Part shown: positions 6,580 to 13,122 of the stretch, one piece after another
Layout: every line of letters begins with the position of its first letter
How positions within the stretch are numbered: the first letter of the stretch is position 1
Assembly: GCA_934525065.1 (NCBI GenBank)
Contig: CAKSYX010000027.1
Location: 1 to 28,086 of the forward strand
Reading direction: 5' to 3'
Source of the DNA: an uncultured Eubacteriales bacterium
GTDB lineage: Bacteria > Bacillota > Clostridia > Oscillospirales > Acutalibacteraceae
DNA length: 28,086 nt
Made by a program: the position numbers and the translations under genes
Notes under the pieces: generated by a model
What the model was told of the DNA's origin: nothing
What the model saw: the letters and a program-made list of their open reading frames with translations, nothing else
Databases searched by the model: none

Positions 6580-7266
6580 TTATTCGGTCACGGTATGATC
6601 CCACGCGTCAGTGAAGATTCCGAGACCCTGAACTGTATAGGCGTGCTTGATGCTTTCAAGATACACGTCAAGGCCGCAGGTGACGATATCCGCGCCGGCG
6701 GTTGCACAGTCAACAAACTGCTTCGGCGTTCTGATTGCTGCGCAGATAATTTCCGTTTTGCCGTAAAAGCCGTAGTTTTTATAAATCTTCACGATGTCTG
6801 AGATATACTGACGGCAGTCCTCACCGTTCGCTTCCTTCCAGCCGATGAAGGGAGAAACGAAAAGAGAGCCGTTCTTCGCCGCCCAAATTGACTGTGCCGG
6901 AGAGAAAACAAGAGTAAGGTTCGTTCTGACGCCTTCCTTTTCGAGCCGTCTTGCGGCGGTAACACCGGCTTCGGTGCACGGGATTTTGATTACAAAATTC
7001 GGAGACATTGCGGCAATTTTCTTCCCTTCTCTGACCATATCATCGGCATTGTCAAGGTGAGGATTGATTTCAACCGAGATCGGGAACTTTTCATAGCCTT
7101 CGATTTTTTCCTCTTTGACCCATTCGGCAAGCTCGGCGATGACCGTCAGAAACGGCTTGCCGCTGTTCATGATGTGCTTAGGGTTGGTCGTTACACCGTC
7201 AATTCCGAAAGTGTTATAGGCATATTTAATTTCATCAATCTTTGCACTGTCAAGAAAATATTTCAT
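6580..7266 (-). CDS. sftT: 6-deoxy-6-sulfofructose transaldolase (SftT type)
   Basis: A 228-residue class I aldolase of the fructose-6-phosphate aldolase/short transaldolase group. D6, T26 and N28 (GVTTNP) and the Schiff-base Lys K94 (FVIKIP) are conserved. In FSA and transaldolases the VGR motif after the next strand supplies a phosphate-binding Arg, with the Arg 49 residues after the Lys; here the motif reads IGW, with W143 at exactly that distance. SftT cleaves sulfofructose, passes the dihydroxyacetone unit to glyceraldehyde-3-phosphate or erythrose-4-phosphate, and releases sulfolactaldehyde. The reductase and isomerase neighbours support this. The start follows AAAGGAG. A plain FSA-like enzyme for another sugar is the main alternative. 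Confidence 0.85.
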   Translation of the reverse strand: MKYFLDSAKIDEIKYAYNTFGIDGVTTNPKHIMNSGKPFLTVIAELAEWVKEEKIEGYEKFPISVEINPHLDNADDMVREGKKIAAMSPNFVIKIPCTEAGVTAARRLEKEGVRTNLTLVFSPAQSIWAAKNGSLFVSPFIGWKEANGEDCRQYISDIVKIYKNYGFYGKTEIICAAIRTPKQFVDCATAGADIVTCGLDVYLESIKHAYTVQGLGIFTDAWDHTVTE

Positions 7267-7292
7267 TTCAAAAACTCCTTTAAAAGTATTTT

Positions 7293-8723
7293 TTATTCTT
7301 CAATTGCACCTTTAGCCTCGTGCATTTCCTGAAGCTTTTTCTTTGTGAGCGGATAGAGAATACCGAGCGAAACCGCCATCACAAGGCACATGACCGCCGG
7401 AAGAACGGTTGAAAGGTTATAAAGCTTTTCCGTTGCCGCGGCGGTGACGTTCGTCGGGTCATATCCGGCAAAAACAAGAATTTTTGTTCCGAGTATTCCG
7501 GCAATCGTCTGGCCGAGCTTTCTTGTGAAGGAGAAGAACGCATATGACGTTCCTTCGTCGCGCTGACCTGAAAGAATCTCCTGATAGTCGATAACGTCGG
7601 TAACAAGCGCCCAGACCTCAAGAACAAAGAAGGTCATTCCGAGACCGGAAAGGAAGCAGAGCGCGAAAAAGACAGCAACGCTCTTTGTTCCGATCAGCCA
7701 CAGAACAAGGTTTGCAGCGAACGAAAGAACCATGCCGGCCGCGCAGATCTCTTTTTTGCCGAAACGGCGGACGATTTTTTGAAGAACGGGAAGAAGCAGA
7801 GCCATCGGAAGATATGTGAAAACAGTCACAAGGGCATAAAGCTTCGGCTTCTGGAAGTAGTCAAGGAACAGGTAGTTATAGGCGGTCTGGGTGAACTGCT
7901 GGGTAGCAATCAGCAGCATTGAAGCAAGGCAGAGAGCAATGAACGGCCTGTTTTTGAAAAGTGACTTCACGGTCTTTCCGACATTGACCTTCTTTTCGGT
8001 TCCCGGAAGAGACTGAACTCTTTCGGTCGTCATTTTATAGCAAAGCTGATAAACAACAACACTCAGAACACCGAGAATAATTACACCGACCAGAAGCTTG
8101 TTGCCCTCAAGAACCTGAACTTTTTTGAGCTGCTGAGTTCCGTCAGGATTGGTGACGAGCTTTTCAACGGTCTTATAAACAAACAGCGGAAGAAGAATTT
8201 GGGCCGGAAGGCCGCCAAATCCTGCTCCGATTGAGCGGAACATTGAAAGAGCCGAACGCTCCTGCAGGTCGGTTGTGATTACGGAAGCCATTGAGCCGTA
8301 AGGTATGTTGACGATAGTATAAAGCATACCGTAACCGATGTAGGTTACATATGCAAAAATCAAATACTGCGTTTCCGAAAGACCGGGAATTTTGACAAAC
8401 ATCAAAACGCCGAAAAGCGCAAGCGGAAGAGAGAACCGGCGCAGATACGGGCGGAATTTTCCGTTCTTTCCGCCTCCGCGTTTATCTACTATTGCGCCCC
8501 AGATCGGGTCATTGACGGCGTCCCAAAGTCTTGCGGCAATGAACAGCGTCATGACCTTGTCCGGGTCTATAACAAGAACATTTGTATAAAACATCTGCAA
8601 AAACGAGCCGACAAGAGCGAAGGTCAAAAGTCCCGCTGCATCTCCGAGTGCATAGCCGACTTTATCTCTCAGGCCGATGCCGTAGGTTTTGCCGACAAGC
8701 GGCGATTGATTGTTTTTCTCCAT
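7293..8723 (-). CDS. GPH-family sugar:cation symporter (sulfoquinovose/sulfoquinovosyl glycerol uptake)
   Basis: A 476-residue membrane protein with about 12 predicted helices and the glycoside-pentoside-hexuronide plan of MelB. D28 (LGDAAG) and the D68/D72 pair (RLWDAVNDP) match the cation-site acidic residues of MelB, and the loop after helix 2 ends DKRGGGKNGKFRP. YihO and YihP of E. coli sulfoglycolysis belong to the same family. The preceding GH31 enzyme has no signal peptide, so the transported form may be an intact sulfoquinovoside (inference). It begins three bases after that gene, with AAGGAGG inside the GH31 3' end, so the two are probably translationally coupled. Confidence 0.85.
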   Translation of the reverse strand: MEKNNQSPLVGKTYGIGLRDKVGYALGDAAGLLTFALVGSFLQMFYTNVLVIDPDKVMTLFIAARLWDAVNDPIWGAIVDKRGGGKNGKFRPYLRRFSLPLALFGVLMFVKIPGLSETQYLIFAYVTYIGYGMLYTIVNIPYGSMASVITTDLQERSALSMFRSIGAGFGGLPAQILLPLFVYKTVEKLVTNPDGTQQLKKVQVLEGNKLLVGVIILGVLSVVVYQLCYKMTTERVQSLPGTEKKVNVGKTVKSLFKNRPFIALCLASMLLIATQQFTQTAYNYLFLDYFQKPKLYALVTVFTYLPMALLLPVLQKIVRRFGKKEICAAGMVLSFAANLVLWLIGTKSVAVFFALCFLSGLGMTFFVLEVWALVTDVIDYQEILSGQRDEGTSYAFFSFTRKLGQTIAGILGTKILVFAGYDPTNVTAAATEKLYNLSTVLPAVMCLVMAVSLGILYPLTKKKLQEMHEAKGAIEE

Positions 8724-8726
8724 GAA

Positions 8727-10745
8727 TTATTCCTCCTTAATTTTTTTGAAAAGCTCTGAGTATTCGCTGTGTTTTCTGTAAAAAACAGGTATGGTTCCGA
8801 GCGGCGCGCATATTTCATGTTCTCCCGCGCCGTATTCTTTTCCGTCCCATACTCCGACCCATTCATCCTCGGGCAAATAAACTCCTCTCCCGTTTTTTTC
8901 CTCACGAAGAACCGGAGCCACCAAAAGGTCGCGTCCCAAAAGGTATTCGGTCGATTCGTTCCTTTCGCGCTCACCGCTGTAATAGAAGAAAAGCGGACGC
9001 ATTACCGGAACAGAGGATGAAGCGTTGAGAGCGACGGCATCCTTCAGATACGGCCTCAGGAGCTTATGTATTCTTGAGTACCTCGCGTGGTGGGCAAGAA
9101 CCTCATCGTTTGCATCAAACTGCGCGTTGAGGTCGGGATTTGAGCCTTCATGGGAGCGCATCAACGGGCTGAAGGCGTTCATCTCCGTCCAACGCATGAA
9201 AAGCTCCGGACTTCTGCGCATTTTTGCAAAGGTCGTGTAGCCGCCGATATCGCTGTGAGACAAGCCAAAGCCGCAAAGACCGAGCGAAAGGCAAGCCGGA
9301 ATGACCGACGGGAAGCCGAAATCAAAAGTCCAGTCTGCGTGCTGGTCGCCTGCCCACATCATGGTCGAATATCTGACCGTTTCGGTGTAACCGGCGCGCG
9401 TAAAGAAGAAAATCTCGCCGATTTTTCCGCTTTCCTCGAGCGCTTCGCGGTTGACCTTTGCCCAACGTGCAGGCCATGAATTATGGATCTTTTCTGCGTC
9501 TTCGCCGCTATAAAGAACACAGTCCGTCGGAAGGTACTCACCGAAGTCCGCCATCCAGCCGTCAAGACCGAAAGCAATCATATTGGTTTTGATAATGCCC
9601 TTGATCCACTCATATGCCTTCGGATTGGTAAGATCCACCATTGCCGCCGGGAAGGTAGTGATTTTGACAAGGTAATCCTTTCCCTCTTTATCCTTCACGC
9701 AATAGTTTTTCTTTGCAGCTTCGGCATAAAGCGGCTTTTCAATCGCAAGGAAGGGATTTATATAGCCAAGAAAGCGAATGCCGTTTTCTTTGAGCTCCCA
9801 AATTTTCTTGTCAAGCTCCGGGTAGCGTTCCTTGTCCCACTCCCAGTTCCATTGAAGCTGTTTTCCGAACGCAGTGACACGTCTGCCTTCCCAGTCCTGA
9901 CACCAGACGCCCGCAACGGCGGTATTGTATTTCTTAGCTTTTTCAAGCTTATCAAAAACTGTCTGAGTACCGCCCTGAATACCGAGTATCGCCCCGTCAT
10001 AAGCCCAAGCCGGAAGTTCGGGCTGACGGCCGATAAGCAAGCCGAGTGTATTCATCAGCTCTTCAAAGTCGCCGCCAAAGCCAAAATATATCGGACAGAT
10101 ATCGTTGACCGAAATCTCATGATATGACTTGTTTTTAAAGTCAAAAGCGGCATAATCGGTCGTATCCAGATGGACAAAATATTTTTTTGACGAAATGAAC
10201 GTCGGCTGAGCGTAATAAGTCTCATAGTTTTTATAAGGCTGTTTTCGGTCAACGGCCTTGATGTTCAAAGACGATTTGATGATCTTTCGAGCAATCTGTC
10301 CGGCATTGATATGCTCGGCGACCCAAACACGCTGCTTTTTTCCGCGCAGATTGAAGGCCGCAAAAGTTTCTCCGCCGCCATAGACAGCCTCATCCTTTTC
10401 GGCAGGAATTCTGAAGGTCAGCCGGTTAAATTCGCCGCCCGCCGTAAGCTTCGGTTCGGCTTTGAGAAGCTTGCCGTTCTCGAGAGTCAGCGCAACCTCC
10501 AAAGCGGGAGCACCGCCTTCATCGGAGAAATTCAAAAGGCACCCTTTTTCGGTCTTTGAAACCGAGGAAAGGAACAGCCGTTTTTCAAGAAGCTTTTTCT
10601 GCCGGATTTTGAAGCTGCCGCGGCTCATCCGATAGCTCGGTTTGACCCGGCCTATCGAAAGATAAAGATCTTTTGAGCTAAAAACGGAGTTTCCGCCTTC
10701 AGCAGGAACAAGAGAAAAAGAGTTCTTGCCGGTTTCAATTTTCAT
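8727..10745 (-). CDS. sftG: GH31 sulfoquinovosidase, YihQ-like, with altered sulfonate-binding residue
   Basis: A 672-residue cytoplasmic glycoside hydrolase family 31 protein, colinear with my memory of E. coli YihQ at a constant offset of five residues. D400 (WMADFGEYLPTD) is the nucleophile and D467 (MWAGDQ) the acid/base. The YihQ sulfonate-site residues Q262, Q288, R301, W304 and Y508 correspond to Q257, Q283, Q296, W299 and Y503. The Arg is therefore Gln here, while an extra Arg (R288, in WEGRR) occurs in the same loop. Sulfoquinovosidases release sulfoquinovose from its alpha-glycosides. It is the first gene of the operon, with AAAGGAG seven bases before the ATG and a strong promoter at 10833-10861. 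The Arg loss leaves exact substrate preference open. Confidence 0.88.
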   Translation of the reverse strand: MKIETGKNSFSLVPAEGGNSVFSSKDLYLSIGRVKPSYRMSRGSFKIRQKKLLEKRLFLSSVSKTEKGCLLNFSDEGGAPALEVALTLENGKLLKAEPKLTAGGEFNRLTFRIPAEKDEAVYGGGETFAAFNLRGKKQRVWVAEHINAGQIARKIIKSSLNIKAVDRKQPYKNYETYYAQPTFISSKKYFVHLDTTDYAAFDFKNKSYHEISVNDICPIYFGFGGDFEELMNTLGLLIGRQPELPAWAYDGAILGIQGGTQTVFDKLEKAKKYNTAVAGVWCQDWEGRRVTAFGKQLQWNWEWDKERYPELDKKIWELKENGIRFLGYINPFLAIEKPLYAEAAKKNYCVKDKEGKDYLVKITTFPAAMVDLTNPKAYEWIKGIIKTNMIAFGLDGWMADFGEYLPTDCVLYSGEDAEKIHNSWPARWAKVNREALEESGKIGEIFFFTRAGYTETVRYSTMMWAGDQHADWTFDFGFPSVIPACLSLGLCGFGLSHSDIGGYTTFAKMRRSPELFMRWTEMNAFSPLMRSHEGSNPDLNAQFDANDEVLAHHARYSRIHKLLRPYLKDAVALNASSSVPVMRPLFFYYSGERERNESTEYLLGRDLLVAPVLREEKNGRGVYLPEDEWVGVWDGKEYGAGEHEICAPLGTIPVFYRKHSEYSELFKKIKEE

Positions 10746-10801
10746 GCATACACTCCTTTCTGAAAATGCCGTCGGTGCAGCATAACACCGGAGGCGATGA
10801 A

Positions 10802-10822
10802 TTAGTTAATCGAGTTAATCAA
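10802..10822. promoter_or_regulatory. Candidate ROK operator at the sulfosugar promoter
   Basis: AGTTAATC occurs twice in tandem (10804-10811 and 10813-10820, period 9) inside an imperfect palindrome running from TTAGTT to AATCAA. It begins just downstream of the predicted transcription start, where a bound repressor would block polymerase. The outer TTAGTT resembles Bacillus XylR operators, also bound by a ROK protein. Binding by the ROK protein encoded at 1738-2940 is inference. Confidence 0.5.
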
Positions 10823-10832
10823 TTCTGATAAC

Positions 10833-10861
10833 ATTGTACTCCCGTCAGCCTGTGTTGTCAA
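10833..10861 (-). promoter_or_regulatory. SigA promoter of the sulfosugar operon
   Basis: On the minus strand, -35 TTGACA (10856-10861), a 17-bp spacer and -10 TACAAT (10833-10838). The start would be near 10826, giving a leader of about 80 bases before the GH31 ATG. A strong core promoter fits a gene set that is held off by a repressor. Confidence 0.85.
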
Positions 10862-10887
10862 TATAAAAATCAAAACGCTTTATAACT

Positions 10888-10905
10888 ATGTGTTTCACCA
10901 CACAT
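10888..10905. repeat. Small inverted repeat between ispF terminator and sulfosugar promoter
   Basis: ATGTGT (10888-10893) and ACACAT (10900-10905) pair around a 6-nt loop. It lies just past the U-run of the ispF terminator and about 27 bp upstream of the -35 box. It may be a second transcription stop or a regulator site. Confidence 0.3.
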
Positions 10906-10935
10906 AAAAAGCAGCCGCCCGATAAAGGCGACTGC
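10904..10935 (-). terminator. Intrinsic terminator after ispF
   Basis: On the minus strand, GCAGTCGCC pairs with GGCGGCTGC (10911-10935, one mismatch) around a short loop and is followed by a U-run (10906-10910). It closes the holA-rnmV-ispF operon and insulates it from the sulfosugar operon. Confidence 0.85.
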
Positions 10936-10962
10936 ACAACTTGGCAAACATATGAATTTGTT

Positions 10963-11439
10963 TTATTCTTCCTTTTCAAGCAGGCAAACCGCATGTGCGG
11001 CAATTCCTTCGCCCGAGCCGGTGAAGCCGAGCCCCTCCTCGGTCGTCGCCTTAACACCGACGGAGCCGATTTCAAGGCCGCAGGCTCCCGCAATGTTTTT
11101 GCGCATATCGTCGATATAGGGACGCAGCTTCGGCCTTTGGCAAAGCACCGTAGCGTCAATATTTTCGGCGTAAAAGCCGCTTTTGCGGACTTCCTCGTAT
11201 ACACGTTTCAGAAGAATCAGGCTGTCGGCGCCCTCATATTCCGGGTCGTTATCGGGAAACAGCTTTCCGATGTCACCGAGTGCGGCCGCACCGAGAAGTG
11301 CGTCAGAAATTGCGTGGAGCAGAACATCCGCATCGGAATGGCCAAGCAAGCCTTTTTCAAACGGAATTTCAACGCCGCCGAGAATCAGCTTTCTGTTTTC
11401 TGTCAGGCGGTGAACATCATATCCGTGACCTATTCTCAT
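10963..11439 (-). CDS. ispF: 2-C-methyl-D-erythritol 2,4-cyclodiphosphate synthase
   Basis: A full-length 158-residue IspF. The metal ligands D8 and H10 (GYDVHR) and H42 are in place, with H34-S-D-A-D between them and the C-terminal TTEEGLGFTG motif. It cyclises CDP-methylerythritol phosphate to the cyclic diphosphate in the non-mevalonate isoprenoid pathway, as a homotrimer in the cytosol. Its ATG overlaps the stop of rnmV by four bases (ATGA), so the two are translationally coupled. It is the last gene of the holA-rnmV-ispF unit. No ispD neighbour is present, although the two are often paired. Confidence 0.96.
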   Translation of the reverse strand: MRIGHGYDVHRLTENRKLILGGVEIPFEKGLLGHSDADVLLHAISDALLGAAALGDIGKLFPDNDPEYEGADSLILLKRVYEEVRKSGFYAENIDATVLCQRPKLRPYIDDMRKNIAGACGLEIGSVGVKATTEEGLGFTGSGEGIAAHAVCLLEKEE

Positions 11440-12023
11440 CCAAACAGCTCCTTTACCGTTTTTTCAAATTCATCGTAAGTTACAAACGTATTGAGTATTT
11501 TTATCATTGAAGAGGTTGACATTCTTTCGGGCAGAGAAAGCTTTCTTAGGAGAATTTTTCTCTTTTCCGCGCTCGAGTCACGGCCGGAAAGACCGGCTTC
11601 ATAAAGGTCAAGACCGGTTATAAGCCGCCTTTCCCCTTTTGTGACCGAAGCGGTTACTCCCCCCTTTTTGAACGCTTCAAGCAAAAGCTCTTCGCGAATG
11701 CCTTCAACACCGAGCTTGCCCTCAGCAGAGGGGGTATCCTTGCGCTTTTCCTTTCCGAAAATATCCGGAATATAGACATGAGTAAGCTTTTCTTTCGGCA
11801 CTATTCCGGAGATAAAGTTGCGAATAAGAAAGCCTGCGGAGTCGCTGTCTGTGAGTACAATAAGCCCCTTTTCTCCGGCAAGGCGGCGAAGGAGCCGCTG
11901 CTTTTCCTTATCCTTGAAAATTCCGAAACCGTCCGTTTTGATTATCAGGCCGTCAATAAGGTTAGACAGCTTGATCACATCATATTTACCCTCAACAATA
12001 ACGGGTCTGTCAAGCTTTATCAT
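11436..12023 (-). CDS. rnmV: Ribonuclease M5-like Toprim protein
   Basis: A 195-residue protein with an N-terminal Toprim domain, carrying the acidic motif IVEGKYD (E11, D15) and the D59/D61 pair (TDSDSAG), followed by a C-terminal region of the DUF4093 type. This is the plan of RNase M5, which matures 5S rRNA precursor on ribosomes of low-GC Gram-positives. It overlaps holA upstream and ispF downstream by four bases each, so the three genes form a coupled unit. It lacks the usual rsmA neighbour. The family call is firm; that it acts on 5S rRNA is inferred from the family. Confidence 0.82.
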   Translation of the reverse strand: MIKLDRPVIVEGKYDVIKLSNLIDGLIIKTDGFGIFKDKEKQRLLRRLAGEKGLIVLTDSDSAGFLIRNFISGIVPKEKLTHVYIPDIFGKEKRKDTPSAEGKLGVEGIREELLLEAFKKGGVTASVTKGERRLITGLDLYEAGLSGRDSSAEKRKILLRKLSLPERMSTSSMIKILNTFVTYDEFEKTVKELFG

Positions 12024-13060
12024 ACGCGCTCACCGTTTGCAATAAGAAGCAGCTTGACCATCAGCTGCTCAATAACAAGAGTATCTGAAACACCGAAGCC
12101 CTTGAGCTTCATGTCAGCCTTTGAAAGCTCGTCAAGGCAGCTGCGAAGGCGCGGCAGTTCGATTTTTGAAGCGTCCCTTGCCGCATAATTGAGCGCAAAC
12201 TCCCTGCCCTTATAGTTGAAAAGCGGCGCAAGGCTTTTCACTCCGCCGACGCTTTGGGCTGCAACCTTTGCGCGGTACATATCAACGTATGTGCCGATTA
12301 TCGAACCGAGGATATAGTTAGGCTCAATCCTCAGCGTTACAAGCGTATTGAGAACGTCATACGCTTTTTCAAAATTCCCGGCAATGAGCGCACGGGTGAG
12401 TGAGCTGACACGCGCGTCAACGGTTTTGACGGCAACGGCATCAATATCGGAATTTTTAATTTCTCCCGTTCCGACATAATTGCAGACCTTTGAAAGCTCA
12501 TTGATCAAAACGTTGAAGTTGTCTCCGACTGAAGCGACAAGATACTGCGCCGCAGCAGAAGAAAGAGTGCAGCCCTGCTTTGAAGCCGAGGAAATGAGCG
12601 GCTTTATAAGCTCGCTCCCCTTCCTTTTGTCAAGCTTGCAGACGGCTCCGTATTTTCCGATCAAAGAAATGGCCTTCCTGCCGTTTTTATCGTTAAAATT
12701 ATCGGTCGTTTGAAGAAAAATCACAACAGAAGTGTTGCCAAGCTTCGGTATGGAAGCTTCGAGAAGCTTTTCATCCTTTTGAGAAAGCCCCTCAAGCTTA
12801 TAATCTTCAACAACGACCAGCCGCCTTGCACTGAGCATCGGAAGGATTGAAGCGCGGTCAAAAGCTGTTTGTAGGTCCGTTGTCTTTCCGTCAAAGCGGT
12901 CAAGGTTGAGGCTTTCAAAAGACTTTTCAACAATTGAGGAGGAAAGCAGTTCGGTATAATGAAGCTTCAGATAGTTTTCATCGCCGTAAATCAGATAGAC
13001 CGGGTGAAAATCCTTTGTTTTGAGATGGCGTTTAAGCTCTGTCTCGTTGTACATGGCCAT
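12020..13060 (-). CDS. holA: DNA polymerase III delta subunit
   Basis: A 346-residue clamp-loader subunit. It begins MAMYNETELKRHL and has the HolA marker VYLIYGDENYLK near residues 18-29, then a divergent AAA+-like fold and a C-terminal helical collar domain. Delta opens the sliding clamp within the clamp loader. The start at 13060 follows GGGAGGTG at good spacing; longer in-frame extensions upstream run through the promoter and are not used. A promoter with 17-bp spacing overlaps the end of comEC. It is translationally coupled to rnmV. Confidence 0.93.
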   Translation of the reverse strand: MAMYNETELKRHLKTKDFHPVYLIYGDENYLKLHYTELLSSSIVEKSFESLNLDRFDGKTTDLQTAFDRASILPMLSARRLVVVEDYKLEGLSQKDEKLLEASIPKLGNTSVVIFLQTTDNFNDKNGRKAISLIGKYGAVCKLDKRKGSELIKPLISSASKQGCTLSSAAAQYLVASVGDNFNVLINELSKVCNYVGTGEIKNSDIDAVAVKTVDARVSSLTRALIAGNFEKAYDVLNTLVTLRIEPNYILGSIIGTYVDMYRAKVAAQSVGGVKSLAPLFNYKGREFALNYAARDASKIELPRLRSCLDELSKADMKLKGFGVSDTLVIEQLMVKLLLIANGERV

Positions 13061-13093
13061 AAAAGCACCTCCCGGCCGAAATGATTGGCTCTT

Positions 13094-13122
13094 ATTATAC
13101 CGCTTTTTGCCTTTTATATCAA
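13094..13122 (-). promoter_or_regulatory. SigA promoter of holA-rnmV-ispF
   Basis: On the minus strand, -35 TTGATA (13117-13122), a 17-bp spacer and -10 TATAAT (13094-13099). The -35 box overlaps the comEC stop codon. It lies about 35 bases before the holA ATG. Confidence 0.8.
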
